From contig JBCCDY010000020.1 in assembly GCA_039030555.1 (NCBI GenBank), positions 1 to 64,000 on the forward strand: 64,000 nucleotides of DNA. The letters are read 5' to 3'. Both the position numbers and the translations under genes were made by a program. Source of the stretch: JBCCDY01 sp039030555 (GTDB lineage: Bacteria > Bacteroidota > Bacteroidia > Cytophagales > Cyclobacteriaceae). Every line of letters starts with the position of its first letter. The first letter of the stretch is position 1. Of the stretch, positions 8,522-16,367 are shown one piece after another. The notes below the pieces were generated by a model. The model was given only the letters and a program-made list of their open reading frames with translations. It had not been told where the DNA came from and did no database searches.

Positions 8522-9328
8522 TTATCTTATGTCATTGATCTTATGGAACGAGGCCATAATTCCTTTGATGACCGCCGAACTCAAACCTTGATGCTCCATT
8601 TCATTTAATCCTTCGATGGTACATCCCCTCGGTGTAGTTACCCTATCTATTTCTGACTCAGGGTGATTTTCAAAAGCCTGAATCAGAGAACTGGCACCAA
8701 TAGCCGTCTGAACAGCAATAAAATTAGCCTCATCGGAATCGAACCCCATTTGAATTCCTCCTTGCGTCGCGGCCCTGATGTATCTTAAAAAGAAAGCGAT
8801 CCCACTAGCTCCCAAAACAGTAGCAGCTTGCATAAGCTCTTCATTGATCACCAAGGTTTTTCCAACGGAATCAAATAGGTTTTTGACCTCCTCCAGGTGG
8901 TTTTCAGAAGTCCCATCTGCTCCGCAAATGCACGTCATGGATTGATTTACCGCTATTGCCGTATTCGGCATAGCCCGAATTACGGTCACCTCTTTAGACA
9001 GGAGTTTGGTCAACTCAGGCGTTTTTACACCCGTTGCTACTGAAACTACGGTCTTTTCTGAATTTAGAGCTTCTCTGATCTCATTAATCACTCCTTCGAT
9101 TTGCTTGGGCTGAACGCACAAAAAGATAATGTCACTCTCAGCAACAGCTTTCGAATTATTAGTGCTTAACGCAAATCCATCTTTAGATAAGTAATCAATA
9201 CTAGCCGTTGAGCGCCTTGTTAATGTAATTTGACTTGCTTCAAATTTGTTGGCTTTGACCAGTCCTTTTGCAATGGCCAGGCCAAGATTTCCTGCCCCAA
9301 TAATGGTGGCTTTCTGATAAGTACCCAT
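8522..9328 (-). CDS. proC: Pyrroline-5-carboxylate reductase
   Basis: This 268-residue protein has an N-terminal Rossmann motif (IGAGNLGLAIAKGL, residues 10-23) and the ProC C-terminal region with TTPRGCTIEGLNEME near residue 230. It reduces P5C to proline with NAD(P)H. It starts one base after argC, so it is part of the arginine operon. It occupies the place where the acylornithine aminotransferase argD might be expected. A link from glutamate semialdehyde or ornithine to proline would explain its place here. The length is normal and the assignment is firm. Confidence 0.93.
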   Translation of the reverse strand: MGTYQKATIIGAGNLGLAIAKGLVKANKFEASQITLTRRSTASIDYLSKDGFALSTNNSKAVAESDIIFLCVQPKQIEGVINEIREALNSEKTVVSVATGVKTPELTKLLSKEVTVIRAMPNTAIAVNQSMTCICGADGTSENHLEEVKNLFDSVGKTLVINEELMQAATVLGASGIAFFLRYIRAATQGGIQMGFDSDEANFIAVQTAIGASSLIQAFENHPESEIDRVTTPRGCTIEGLNEMEHQGLSSAVIKGIMASFHKINDIR

Positions 9329-9329
9329 A

Positions 9330-10298
9330 TTAAAATGTTGACGCTTTAAGTTTTAATCCTAAACCCTCTTCTAGTCCAAACATCAAATTCATATTTTGAA
9401 CAGCCTGCCCGGATGCCCCCTTCAATAAATTATCAATCATAGAAATGATCAGGAGCTTTTCTCCTTGTTTTTCAAGGTATACGATACCCTTATTTGTATT
9501 AACTACCTGTTTTAATGATGGGTTGGTTTTGCTCACAAAGACAAATGGAGAACCCGAATAAAAGGACTCATAAATCGAAGTGGCTTCTTCAAGCGTTCCC
9601 TCAAAATTGAGGTACATGGAAGCGAAGATGCCTCGTGTAAAATCTCCTCTAACCGGAATGAAGTTTATAGGCTGCTCGAAATCATTTTGAAGGCTCTGGA
9701 CGCTTTCCGTTATCTCATTCAGATGTTGATGTTGAAAAGCTTTGTAGACTGAAATATTATTATTTCTCCAGCTAAAATGAGTGAACTCAGTAGGTCTTTG
9801 ACCTGCACCGGTTGACCCTGTGATCGCATGAATATGTACTTCTTTAAGAAGCTGTTTTGAAGCGAGAGGCAGTAGTCCCAATTGTAAACAAGTTGCAAAG
9901 CAGCCTGGATTCGCAATTCTTTGAGCTTGTTTTATTTGCTCCTTATTAATCTCCGGTAGTCCATAAATAAATCCCAGATCATTTCCTCTTGGCCGAAAAT
10001 CATGGCTTAAATCGATAACCTTTACGCCATCAGGAATAGAGTTTTGCTCTAAAAATTGCTTTGACTGCCCATGGCCTGAACATAAGAACAATACATCAAT
10101 ATTGTATCGATGATCAGCCGAAAACGATAAATCCGTTTCTCCGATAAGATCTGCATGGATATCTATAACAGGTTTTCCTGAATTACTTTCGCTTTTAATA
10201 AATTCAATTTCAACAGCCGGATGATGAATCAGAACCCTTAGCAGTTCTCCACCCGTATATCCTGCTGCTCCTATAACTCCAACCTTAATCTTTTTCAT
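9330..10298 (-). CDS. argC: N-acyl-gamma-glutamyl-phosphate reductase
   Basis: The 322-residue protein opens with the dinucleotide motif VGVIGAAGYTGGELLR (residues 6-21), and the catalytic Cys lies in NPGCFATCLQLG at about residues 130-141. It reduces N-acylglutamyl phosphate to the semialdehyde. The family is well recognised, and the length matches the short ArgC form. The start overlaps the end of argG by 14 bases, and the stop lies one base before proC. Confidence 0.95.
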   Translation of the reverse strand: MKKIKVGVIGAAGYTGGELLRVLIHHPAVEIEFIKSESNSGKPVIDIHADLIGETDLSFSADHRYNIDVLFLCSGHGQSKQFLEQNSIPDGVKVIDLSHDFRPRGNDLGFIYGLPEINKEQIKQAQRIANPGCFATCLQLGLLPLASKQLLKEVHIHAITGSTGAGQRPTEFTHFSWRNNNISVYKAFQHQHLNEITESVQSLQNDFEQPINFIPVRGDFTRGIFASMYLNFEGTLEEATSIYESFYSGSPFVFVSKTNPSLKQVVNTNKGIVYLEKQGEKLLIISMIDNLLKGASGQAVQNMNLMFGLEEGLGLKLKASTF

Positions 10299-11484
10299 TG
10301 GTCTGCTTAAATATCTTACTTTGGTTGGCCAGGATCTTAGTAAATCCTTTTACATCTTCGCCACTCCACGAGTTGTTCATTTCTCCGTACTGGCCCGCTT
10401 CTGAACTCATAAGATCAAATTCTGATTTAATGCCCAGTATTTCGAAACGATAAGGGTGCAACTTCACATAAACTTCACCCGTGACATTCGATTGAGTGTT
10501 TTCCAGAAATACTTCAATATTCCTCATCACCGGATCAAGATATTGGCCTTCGTGTAAAAGCATTCCATACCAGTTTGCCAGTTGCTCTTTCCAATGGAGC
10601 TGCCATTTGGTTAAAATATGCTTTTCGAGCAGATGGTGGGCTTTAATAATGATGAGTGGAGCAGGAGCTTCAAAACCAACTCGTCCTTTTATACCAATAA
10701 TGGTATCTCCCACGTGAATATCTCTTCCGATAGCAAATTGGGCTGAAAGGTCTGCTAAAGCTTGAATAACTTCAACCGGACTATCCAATTCCTGATCATC
10801 TAAACCTATTAATTCCCCTTCTTCAAAATGAAGTGTAATTTCTTTAGACTGATCTTTGATCAACTGGCTTGGATAAGCTTCTTCCGGCAAATGCTTATCG
10901 GATGTCAAGGTTTCTTCACCTCCAACGGAAGTTCCCCATAATCCTTTATTAATCGAATATTTGGCCTTCTCCCAATTCATATCAATGCCATTCGCCTTCA
11001 GGTATTCAACTTCAGCCTGTCTTGACAAACGTTGCTCACGAATTGGGGTAATGATCTCCATTTCGGGAGCAATAATTTGAAAGAGGAGGTCGAATCGTAC
11101 CTGATCATTTCCTGCTCCCGTACTTCCATGGGCAATGTATTTAGCTCCTACTTGTTTAGCATAGTTGACGATGGCCATGGCCTGAAATACACGCTCTGCA
11201 CTAACAGAAAGCGGATAAGTACTATTCTTCAGTACATTTCCGTAAACCAAAAACCGGAGGCATCTCCAGTAAAAATTATTCGTTTCGTCAATGGTTTTAT
11301 GGTTTTTAATTCCTAATTCTATGGCCCGGTCTCCGATTTCCCTAAGTTCTTTAGCGCTAAACCCGCCTGTATTAACTATAGCCGTGAGCACTTCAAGGTT
11401 TCTTTCTTTAGCCAGATGAATGGCGCAATAAGTGGTATCAAGACCACCACTAAATGCTAATACTACCTTATCCTTATTATCCAT
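10285..11484 (-). CDS. argG: Argininosuccinate synthase
   Basis: A 399-residue ATP-dependent ligase that joins citrulline and aspartate. The N-terminal PP-loop is AFSGGLDTTYC (residues 9-19), and HGSTGAGNDQVRFD near residue 118 is the family citrulline/aspartate site. It lies 4 bases downstream of the acyltransferase stop and overlaps argC, so it is the second gene of the operon. Confidence 0.95.
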   Translation of the reverse strand: MDNKDKVVLAFSGGLDTTYCAIHLAKERNLEVLTAIVNTGGFSAKELREIGDRAIELGIKNHKTIDETNNFYWRCLRFLVYGNVLKNSTYPLSVSAERVFQAMAIVNYAKQVGAKYIAHGSTGAGNDQVRFDLLFQIIAPEMEIITPIREQRLSRQAEVEYLKANGIDMNWEKAKYSINKGLWGTSVGGEETLTSDKHLPEEAYPSQLIKDQSKEITLHFEEGELIGLDDQELDSPVEVIQALADLSAQFAIGRDIHVGDTIIGIKGRVGFEAPAPLIIIKAHHLLEKHILTKWQLHWKEQLANWYGMLLHEGQYLDPVMRNIEVFLENTQSNVTGEVYVKLHPYRFEILGIKSEFDLMSSEAGQYGEMNNSWSGEDVKGFTKILANQSKIFKQTNEKD

Positions 11485-11488
11485 TACT

Positions 11489-12124
11489 TTATTTTCTCTT
11501 TTTTAGATTTTTTAAAAAAGAAGCCTGCTTTAAACGTACCCAACGATGGTACTTTTCCAAAAGGACTTTTTTTTTACTCCCCTTTACCGATTTTTCTTTC
11601 TCTGGGTCAAAAAGCATTCCTGTACAAAGACAATTCGATTTATTATTCCTCGTGAGGATGTCAAAATTTGGACAACTTTGGCAACCTTTCCAAAAAGACT
11701 CGTCTTTAGTGAGTTCAGAAAATGTAACGGGCTTGTAGCCAAGCTCAGAATTTATCTTCATAACCGCGAGGCTTGTGGTAATTCCGAACAGCTTAGCTTC
11801 AGGAAACTGCTTTCTTGAAAGCTCAAAGGCCTTTTTCTTAATCGCCTTGGCAAGTCCAGATCCTCGGAAGTCAGGATGAACGATCAATCCACTATTCGCC
11901 AGATATTTTTTTTCATCCCATGCTTCGATATAACAAAAACCTGCCAGTTTCGATCCATTAAGGGCTATGATAGCTTTTCCTTCTATCATTTTTCCCTTAA
12001 TGTAGCTGGGTTCCCTTTTCGCTATACCAGTACCTCTTTTCTTGGCTTCTGTTTCTATCAGGAGACAAATTGATTCAGCATATTTAAAATGCTGACTTCC
12101 GGCCTCTAATACCGAAATACTCAT
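11489..12124 (-). CDS. GNAT N-acyltransferase, likely N-acetyl/succinylglutamate synthase, with Cys-rich tail
   Basis: This 211-residue GNAT protein has the acyl-CoA binding region VHPDFRGSGLAKAI at about residues 82-95. A C-terminal extension carries C148, C151, C165 and C167 in a CxxC...CxC pattern, suggestive of a metal site. It heads the arginine operon, where the first step (acylation of glutamate) is otherwise missing. As I recall, a Bacteroides thetaiotaomicron homologue in the same position was shown genetically to act as N-succinylglutamate synthase. That role is inferred for this protein from position and family. Confidence 0.8.
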   Translation of the reverse strand: MSISVLEAGSQHFKYAESICLLIETEAKKRGTGIAKREPSYIKGKMIEGKAIIALNGSKLAGFCYIEAWDEKKYLANSGLIVHPDFRGSGLAKAIKKKAFELSRKQFPEAKLFGITTSLAVMKINSELGYKPVTFSELTKDESFWKGCQSCPNFDILTRNNKSNCLCTGMLFDPEKEKSVKGSKKKVLLEKYHRWVRLKQASFLKNLKKRK

Positions 12125-12171
12125 TTTTTAGAAATTTTTTGAATAATGAAACTAATACGATGGAAAACAGA

Positions 12172-12220
12172 CAGCCCCATAGGCTGCACAAACAACTATA
12201 ACCCCAGGAGGGGCCTCCTG
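12172..12220 (-). promoter_or_regulatory. Two GC-rich hairpins in the leader of the arginine operon
   Basis: Upstream of the acyltransferase gene, 12205-12211 pairs with 12214-12220 (7-bp stem, 2-base loop) and 12172-12176 pairs with 12182-12186. They stand out in otherwise AT-rich sequence and would lie in the 5' leader of the operon. An RNA or repressor control element is possible. No arginine-box motif or leader peptide is evident. Confidence 0.4.
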
Positions 12221-12343
12221 CACCTTATTGAACTCGGAATGTATGTTGCTAAAAGTTTCATTTGAATTACAAGGATAAAGAATTCCTCTCTCTTTGCCCA
12301 AATAGTAGCTTTAAACTTTTATGGTTTGTAAAGCAGATGGCAA

Positions 12344-12374
12344 TTGGAAGCTCTTTTCAGACTTATTATCTTTA
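12344..12374 (+). promoter_or_regulatory. Bacteroidota-type promoter (TTG, 20 bp, TATCTTTA)
   Basis: TTG at 12344-12346 and TATCTTTA at 12367-12374 are close to the -33/-7 consensus. The predicted start site would fall at or next to the ATG at 12380, so the transcript would have almost no leader. Confidence 0.45.
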
Positions 12375-12379
12375 CAAAA

Positions 12380-12883
12380 ATGTCGCATCGATTTTTCAAG
12401 TACGATAAAAATTATATTCTAAAGGAGGCTCAATCGGTACATAAAGTTTTCTTGCTTCACTACACTTTTAAGAAAGCAAGGAGGTATTATTACGATTTGC
12501 ATAACCCCTTGGGTATTGTGGATGATACCATTCAACAAATTATTGAGTGTGAATCACCTGCAATTTCTAATCTAGATTACATTTACGATTGCCTGGCTGG
12601 AATCTATAGGTTCAAATTCGGTCAAAATCAACTTGAGATGTTATTCGACGGAACTTCTCATTTTGAAAAGTATTCGGACGATTGGAAAAAATCTTATAAA
12701 AGTTGGGTGAAAGAGTTTTGCCTTAAACCAGCTTTTCTGAAGGCCGTTCTGGAAGCTACGGTTTTTTACCCTGAAGGTAGAAAATCGGAGTTAGCGATTA
12801 ACAGGGCCAAAGTATTTATTGACGATCATTTCGATTTGAAGATCTACAAACACAAGGGCATAATTTTAAGAAAAACTGCCTGA
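12380..12883 (+). CDS. Conserved-looking hypothetical protein, 167 aa
   Basis: I do not recognise the family. The ATG at 12380 begins MSHRFFKYDKNYILKEAQS and gives a soluble, basic and aromatic-rich protein without signal peptide or membrane segment. A TTG 36 bases upstream is in frame but sits in the likely -33 box. The gene is divergent from the arginine operon. It ends exactly where the acylphosphatase remnant on the other strand ends, so the two transcripts converge tail to tail. Confidence 0.7.
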   Translation: MSHRFFKYDKNYILKEAQSVHKVFLLHYTFKKARRYYYDLHNPLGIVDDTIQQIIECESPAISNLDYIYDCLAGIYRFKFGQNQLEMLFDGTSHFEKYSDDWKKSYKSWVKEFCLKPAFLKAVLEATVFYPEGRKSELAINRAKVFIDDHFDLKIYKHKGIILRKTA

Positions 12884-13153
12884 TCATCTTTCAATCTCAA
12901 AATCTCCAAAGGACTGATCTTCTATCATTCTTGCACGAAGTCCCGTTACTTGAGCCTGTTCAGGGCCCGCTTTACAAAAATCTATTAACTGATCTACTGC
13001 ATCCTTAACACCACTACATTGGATAAGCACTTTATCATTCGATGTATTTTAAACCCATCCAGTCAATTTTAGTTTTTTCGCTATATCAAGTACGCTTGCT
13101 CGAAAGAATACTCCCTGAACCTTACCCGAAACCTCAATTTCAACTGTTCTCAT
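12884..13153 (-). pseudogene. acyP: Acylphosphatase with an in-frame stop at codon 35
   Basis: The minus strand encodes 89 codons matching acylphosphatase. VSGKVQGVFFRA carries the phosphate loop with its Arg, followed by LTGWV, then NTSNDKVLIQCSG, and later FCKAGPEQAQV. Codon 35 (13049-13051) is TAA, where this family has Arg or Lys in the motif GWV(R/K)N. The reading frame is the same before and after the stop, so this is a nonsense change and not a frameshift. The asparagine of the catalytic pair follows directly after it. The start overlaps the end of deoC by 14 bases. It is a pseudogene, a sequencing error or, less likely, a readthrough gene. Confidence 0.85.
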
Positions 13154-13799
13154 TCTCTTGTACTATTTCGATTCCTGAAGATGTTCCGATGCGGTCTGCT
13201 CCTGCTTCGATCATACTTTTTGCCTCGTTAAAAGTCTTGATGCCTCCTGAGGCTTTTATTCCTACGTTGGAGGGTAAATTCTCCCGAAGTAATTTAATAT
13301 GCTCCGGCTGAGCACCTTTACCAGCAAATCCGGTCGAAGTTTTTACGAAATCTACCCCAGCATCTGCACATAACTTTGCTGCTTTCAAGATCTCTCCTTC
13401 TGTGAGATATGCTGTTTCAATGATCACTTTAATTAGCTTTCCATAATCATGTGCCATTTTAGAAAACTTAGCGATCTCAATCTTAGTCCACGGTAATCCT
13501 GTTTTAAAAGAAGAAATATTCATGACTACATCTAACTCATCAACACCAGTCTTAATAGCCATTTCTATTTCTGCAACTTTTGTTTCAGCCATCTGATATC
13601 CTAGCGGAAATCCAATGACTGTAACTAATTGAATATCGGCATCGCCTATCTCCCGGCTCGCTTTTTTTACCCAAAATGGTGGGACGCAAATTCCTAAAAA
13701 AGAAAAATCTTTGGCCTCAGAAACAATCTGATCTACATCTTTGGCAACAATAGTGGGTTTTAGATTAGTATGCTCTATGAATCGATGGATATTGTTCAT
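13140..13799 (-). CDS. deoC: Deoxyribose-phosphate aldolase
   Basis: This 219-residue class I aldolase splits 2-deoxyribose-5-phosphate into glyceraldehyde-3-phosphate and acetaldehyde in deoxynucleoside breakdown. The Schiff-base Lys lies in VDFVKTSTGF near residue 150, with the second Lys in GIKASGGIKTF near 182. Length and motifs are typical. It is flanked by a small secreted protein upstream and the broken acylphosphatase downstream, all on the minus strand. Confidence 0.95.
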   Translation of the reverse strand: MNNIHRFIEHTNLKPTIVAKDVDQIVSEAKDFSFLGICVPPFWVKKASREIGDADIQLVTVIGFPLGYQMAETKVAEIEMAIKTGVDELDVVMNISSFKTGLPWTKIEIAKFSKMAHDYGKLIKVIIETAYLTEGEILKAAKLCADAGVDFVKTSTGFAGKGAQPEHIKLLRENLPSNVGIKASGGIKTFNEAKSMIEAGADRIGTSSGIEIVQENENS

Positions 13800-13821
13800 A
13801 GAGCTAATTTAAATCATTCTG

Positions 13822-14199
13822 CTAATGAACGATATGGCATTCTTTACAAAACTTCCGCTTTCCAACGGGTCTTATCTTAGGCTTCTTTTTATGACCGAAG
13901 TATAGAGGATCTGAGTATTGTGGTTTTTCTGAAAGCCTTGCTTCCTTCTTCTTTTGTTTTCTGACCTTACGCATCCTCTGAACGTACTCTTTCTCTAATC
14001 TTCCATATTTCTCCTCAAGCACCTTTTTATACTTCTTTTGAGCTTTTCCTGATTTCACAGTTGATTTTTCAGACTCCGGGTCAAAAGTTCTGGTATATTC
14101 TCTGGAGTTCGTCCCGGATTCCTTTGAATTTTGTGCTATCAAGCCAGTTGTACCTAAAGAAAAGAAGAGAATAAGAATGGCGAGTCGCAGAAAAATCAT
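13822..14199 (-). CDS. Small secreted basic protein ending in a CxxCH motif
   Basis: I choose the ATG at 14199, because an upstream in-frame ATG at 14208 overlaps a good -7 promoter box. The 125-residue product has a signal peptide (MIFLRLAILILFF and on to LIAQN), then a Lys/Arg/Glu-rich helical stretch (residues ~40-95), and ends KFCKECHIVH. CKECH fits the c-type haem attachment pattern, and the protein would be exported. A single site at the very C-terminus is also compatible with metal binding or chance. The family is not recognised. Confidence 0.6.
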   Translation of the reverse strand: MIFLRLAILILFFSLGTTGLIAQNSKESGTNSREYTRTFDPESEKSTVKSGKAQKKYKKVLEEKYGRLEKEYVQRMRKVRKQKKKEARLSEKPQYSDPLYFGHKKKPKIRPVGKRKFCKECHIVH

Positions 14200-14205
14200 T
14201 AGATA

Positions 14206-14213
14206 CAAAATTA
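14206..14213 (-). promoter_or_regulatory. -7 promoter box TAATTTTG
   Basis: On the minus strand 14213-14206 reads TAATTTTG, an exact TAnnTTTG match, 7 bases before the ATG at 14199. It implies a very short or absent leader. Confidence 0.45.
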
Positions 14214-14447
14214 ATCAATTACAATTACTTCTGAAGATTCCTTTCATGAACGCTGTAATCTCGGATTAGTATTTTCTGACCAGATTAATGTAAAGAAATG
14301 ATACTCTAAATGATTTCTGATTCGAATAGGTTAATACTTTCTTGAAATAGTTATAAGGAATAGTTGCAATTGAAAGCTATTTCTTGGCATGCTTTAAAAA
14401 CATCTTATTAAGTTTTAACTTTTATCAATAAATCAAAGTCGATTAAA

Positions 14448-15209
14448 ATGAATCTCAAAAATTATTTATTGATCCTATTATCAGTTATACTATTTAGTTG
14501 TGGCTCTTCAAAGAAAAGCGAAGAATCATCAGGAATAACATTAACGAAAGCTCCGGCATCGCCTGAGTTTTCAGATGCATCACTAGAATTCTATAAAATT
14601 ATGGTAAGAGGTGATTCTGGTAAACATGAAGTCCAGTTCGGTTTTGATGTTGAAAGCTATGAATTAGGAGCGCAAACTGAAGATGCAGCCACTAGAGGGA
14701 TTGCCAATTCAGGCAAGGGTCAGCATATTCACTTAATCGTTAATAATGGGCCTTATTCAGCTCATTATGAGCCCGAATTCTCTAAAGAAATGGATGAAGG
14801 AGAATATGTGGTTTTAGCATTTCTTTCAAGATCTTATCATGAAAGTGTGAAAAATTCAAATTCTTACTTTGTCGATAAAATACGAGTTGGAGAACCTACT
14901 GAAACTCTCGATGCTGATTTTTCTGCTAAACATCTTTTCTACAGCCGTCCTAAAGGGACCTACTCCGGAGCTGATACAGAAAAGTTAATGCTTGATTTCT
15001 TTCTTTTAAATACTACACTTTCACCAAATGGTGATAAAGTGAAAGCAAACATCAATGGTGAGGAGTTTATAATTGATGAGTGGGCACCATTTTATATTGA
15101 GGGATTAGAAAAAGGAGAGGTAACTGTGAAGCTAGAGTTAATTGATGCTGAAGGGAATTTCATAGAAGGTCCTTTCAATCGTGTTGAAAGAAAAGTTACT
15201 TTGGAGTAA
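14448..15209 (+). CDS. Lipoprotein of unknown function, 253 aa
   Basis: MNLKNYLLILLSVILFSCGS is a clear lipoprotein signal with Cys at residue 18. The rest is soluble and beta-rich, with QHIHLIVNNGPYSAHYEP at about residues 92-109 and paired Ig-like segments. I do not recognise a catalytic motif. It stands alone, is preceded by 240 bases of spacer, and shares a bidirectional terminator with the YHS gene that faces it. Confidence 0.8.
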   Translation: MNLKNYLLILLSVILFSCGSSKKSEESSGITLTKAPASPEFSDASLEFYKIMVRGDSGKHEVQFGFDVESYELGAQTEDAATRGIANSGKGQHIHLIVNNGPYSAHYEPEFSKEMDEGEYVVLAFLSRSYHESVKNSNSYFVDKIRVGEPTETLDADFSAKHLFYSRPKGTYSGADTEKLMLDFFLLNTTLSPNGDKVKANINGEEFIIDEWAPFYIEGLEKGEVTVKLELIDAEGNFIEGPFNRVERKVTLE

Positions 15210-15230
15210 GTAAACTGCTCTAAGCTGTTT

Positions 15231-15272
15231 AAATAAGAAAGGCTTGTTGCATGCAACAAGCCTTTCTTATTT
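15231..15272. terminator. Bidirectional terminator, 42-base perfect palindrome
   Basis: Positions 15231-15251 are the exact reverse complement of 15252-15272, with A/T-rich ends and a GC core. It lies between the convergent lipoprotein and YHS genes and can end both transcripts. Confidence 0.9.
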
Positions 15273-15289
15273 AAATCAAATCTATCAGG

Positions 15290-15805
15290 CTACTCGCCAG
15301 AAAGTTCCACCCAATTATCGTTAGCACTCACAACCAACTCAGGCTCATCCCCTTCTTCCCAATTTAATTTCGTGTTCTTTTCTCCGTCGTTGTAGAAAAC
15401 CAATAGTTTATCTTCTACAATTTTATAAGTCTCCGGATCAGAAGGAAATTTTCCTCCTTGCGACATTCCATAAGCACACCATCCTCCGTATTGAGGAGCA
15501 AATTTTCCAGGCTCTGCTTCGAAAGCTGCCATATTATCAGCACTAACAAAATAGTAAGTTTTATTATCGTAAACTGAAGAGAACTCAGCATTACCTTTGG
15601 CAGGGCCCTCGCTAAAATAGGTCACAACATCATAACCATCCAAAGCAAGTTCAGCCTCACTCTCAGTAACTTCAGTTGATTCTTCAGGAGTAGATTCTAC
15701 GACTTCTTCGGTCTCAGTATCAGCTTCAGCTTCGCCTCCTTTTTTAGATTGGGAGCACGAAAACAATATGCTCAGAATCATTAAAATGAATAGTAAATTT
15801 TTCAT
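15290..15805 (-). CDS. YHS-domain lipoprotein
   Basis: The protein has 171 residues. The signal MKNLLFILMILSILFSC leads to a lipidated Cys17, followed by an acidic linker rich in Glu and Thr (residues 20-52). The YHS domain then runs from about residue 53 (LDGYDVVTYF) through YFVSADNMAAFEAEPGKF to GGWCAYGMSQG. YHS domains are small, often metal-linked modules. Here it would face the periplasm. No partner gene is evident. Confidence 0.85.
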   Translation of the reverse strand: MKNLLFILMILSILFSCSQSKKGGEAEADTETEEVVESTPEESTEVTESEAELALDGYDVVTYFSEGPAKGNAEFSSVYDNKTYYFVSADNMAAFEAEPGKFAPQYGGWCAYGMSQGGKFPSDPETYKIVEDKLLVFYNDGEKNTKLNWEEGDEPELVVSANDNWVELSGE

Positions 15806-15863
15806 AAATGTTTATTTAGGTTGAGTAGAAAGCTACAACAATGTGCAGAATTAGGAAAGCCAA

Positions 15864-16367
15864 TTAGAAAAAACGACTCACCTTCCTTGCTGTTATTATT
15901 TCTGTATTCATCCCAACCCAATGTAAGTTACCATTATACCGACCGTGCTCCATCTTGATGCATTTATCCATAATTACCTCAAGGCCATTTTTTCTGGCAA
16001 GCTCTGCTGCATCCCTATTTGCTATAGTCAATTGCATCCAAACGACCTTAGCTCCTATTTCAATAGCCTCTTCAACAATATTAATGCACTCATCCGGCCT
16101 TCTAAAAATATCAACCACATCTACGCGATCAGGAATACTTTTTAGATCCGGGTAACACTTCTGGCCTAAAATCTCTTCCTTCATTGGGTTAACCGGAATA
16201 ATCTTATAACCCTCCTGCTGAAGGTAAGAGCCTACGAAATTACTGGCTCTCTGAGGTTTATCGGATAAACCAACAATGGCAATATTTCTGGAGGAACCAA
16301 GAACCTCCCTGATTACTCTTGAATTTTGATACAGTCTTCTCTCTTCAGCGTTTAGCTGAGTGTTCAT
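15864..16367 (-). CDS. CoA-binding-domain protein (YccU type)
   Basis: This ~167-residue protein has the Rossmann-like CoA-binding domain: IAIVGLSDKPQRAS, then VNPMKEEILG, VDIFRRPDE, and the conserved Cys in DKCIKMEHGRY. I take the ATG at 16367, which overlaps the stop of the upstream metY-type gene as ATGA. The longer reading from 16403 would lie inside that gene. Tight coupling to a sulfhydrylase suggests a role around acyl-CoA-derived homoserine esters or the cysteine pool, but no activity is known. Confidence 0.82.
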   Translation of the reverse strand: MNTQLNAEERRLYQNSRVIREVLGSSRNIAIVGLSDKPQRASNFVGSYLQQEGYKIIPVNPMKEEILGQKCYPDLKSIPDRVDVVDIFRRPDECINIVEEAIEIGAKVVWMQLTIANRDAAELARKNGLEVIMDKCIKMEHGRYNGNLHWVGMNTEIITARKVSRFF

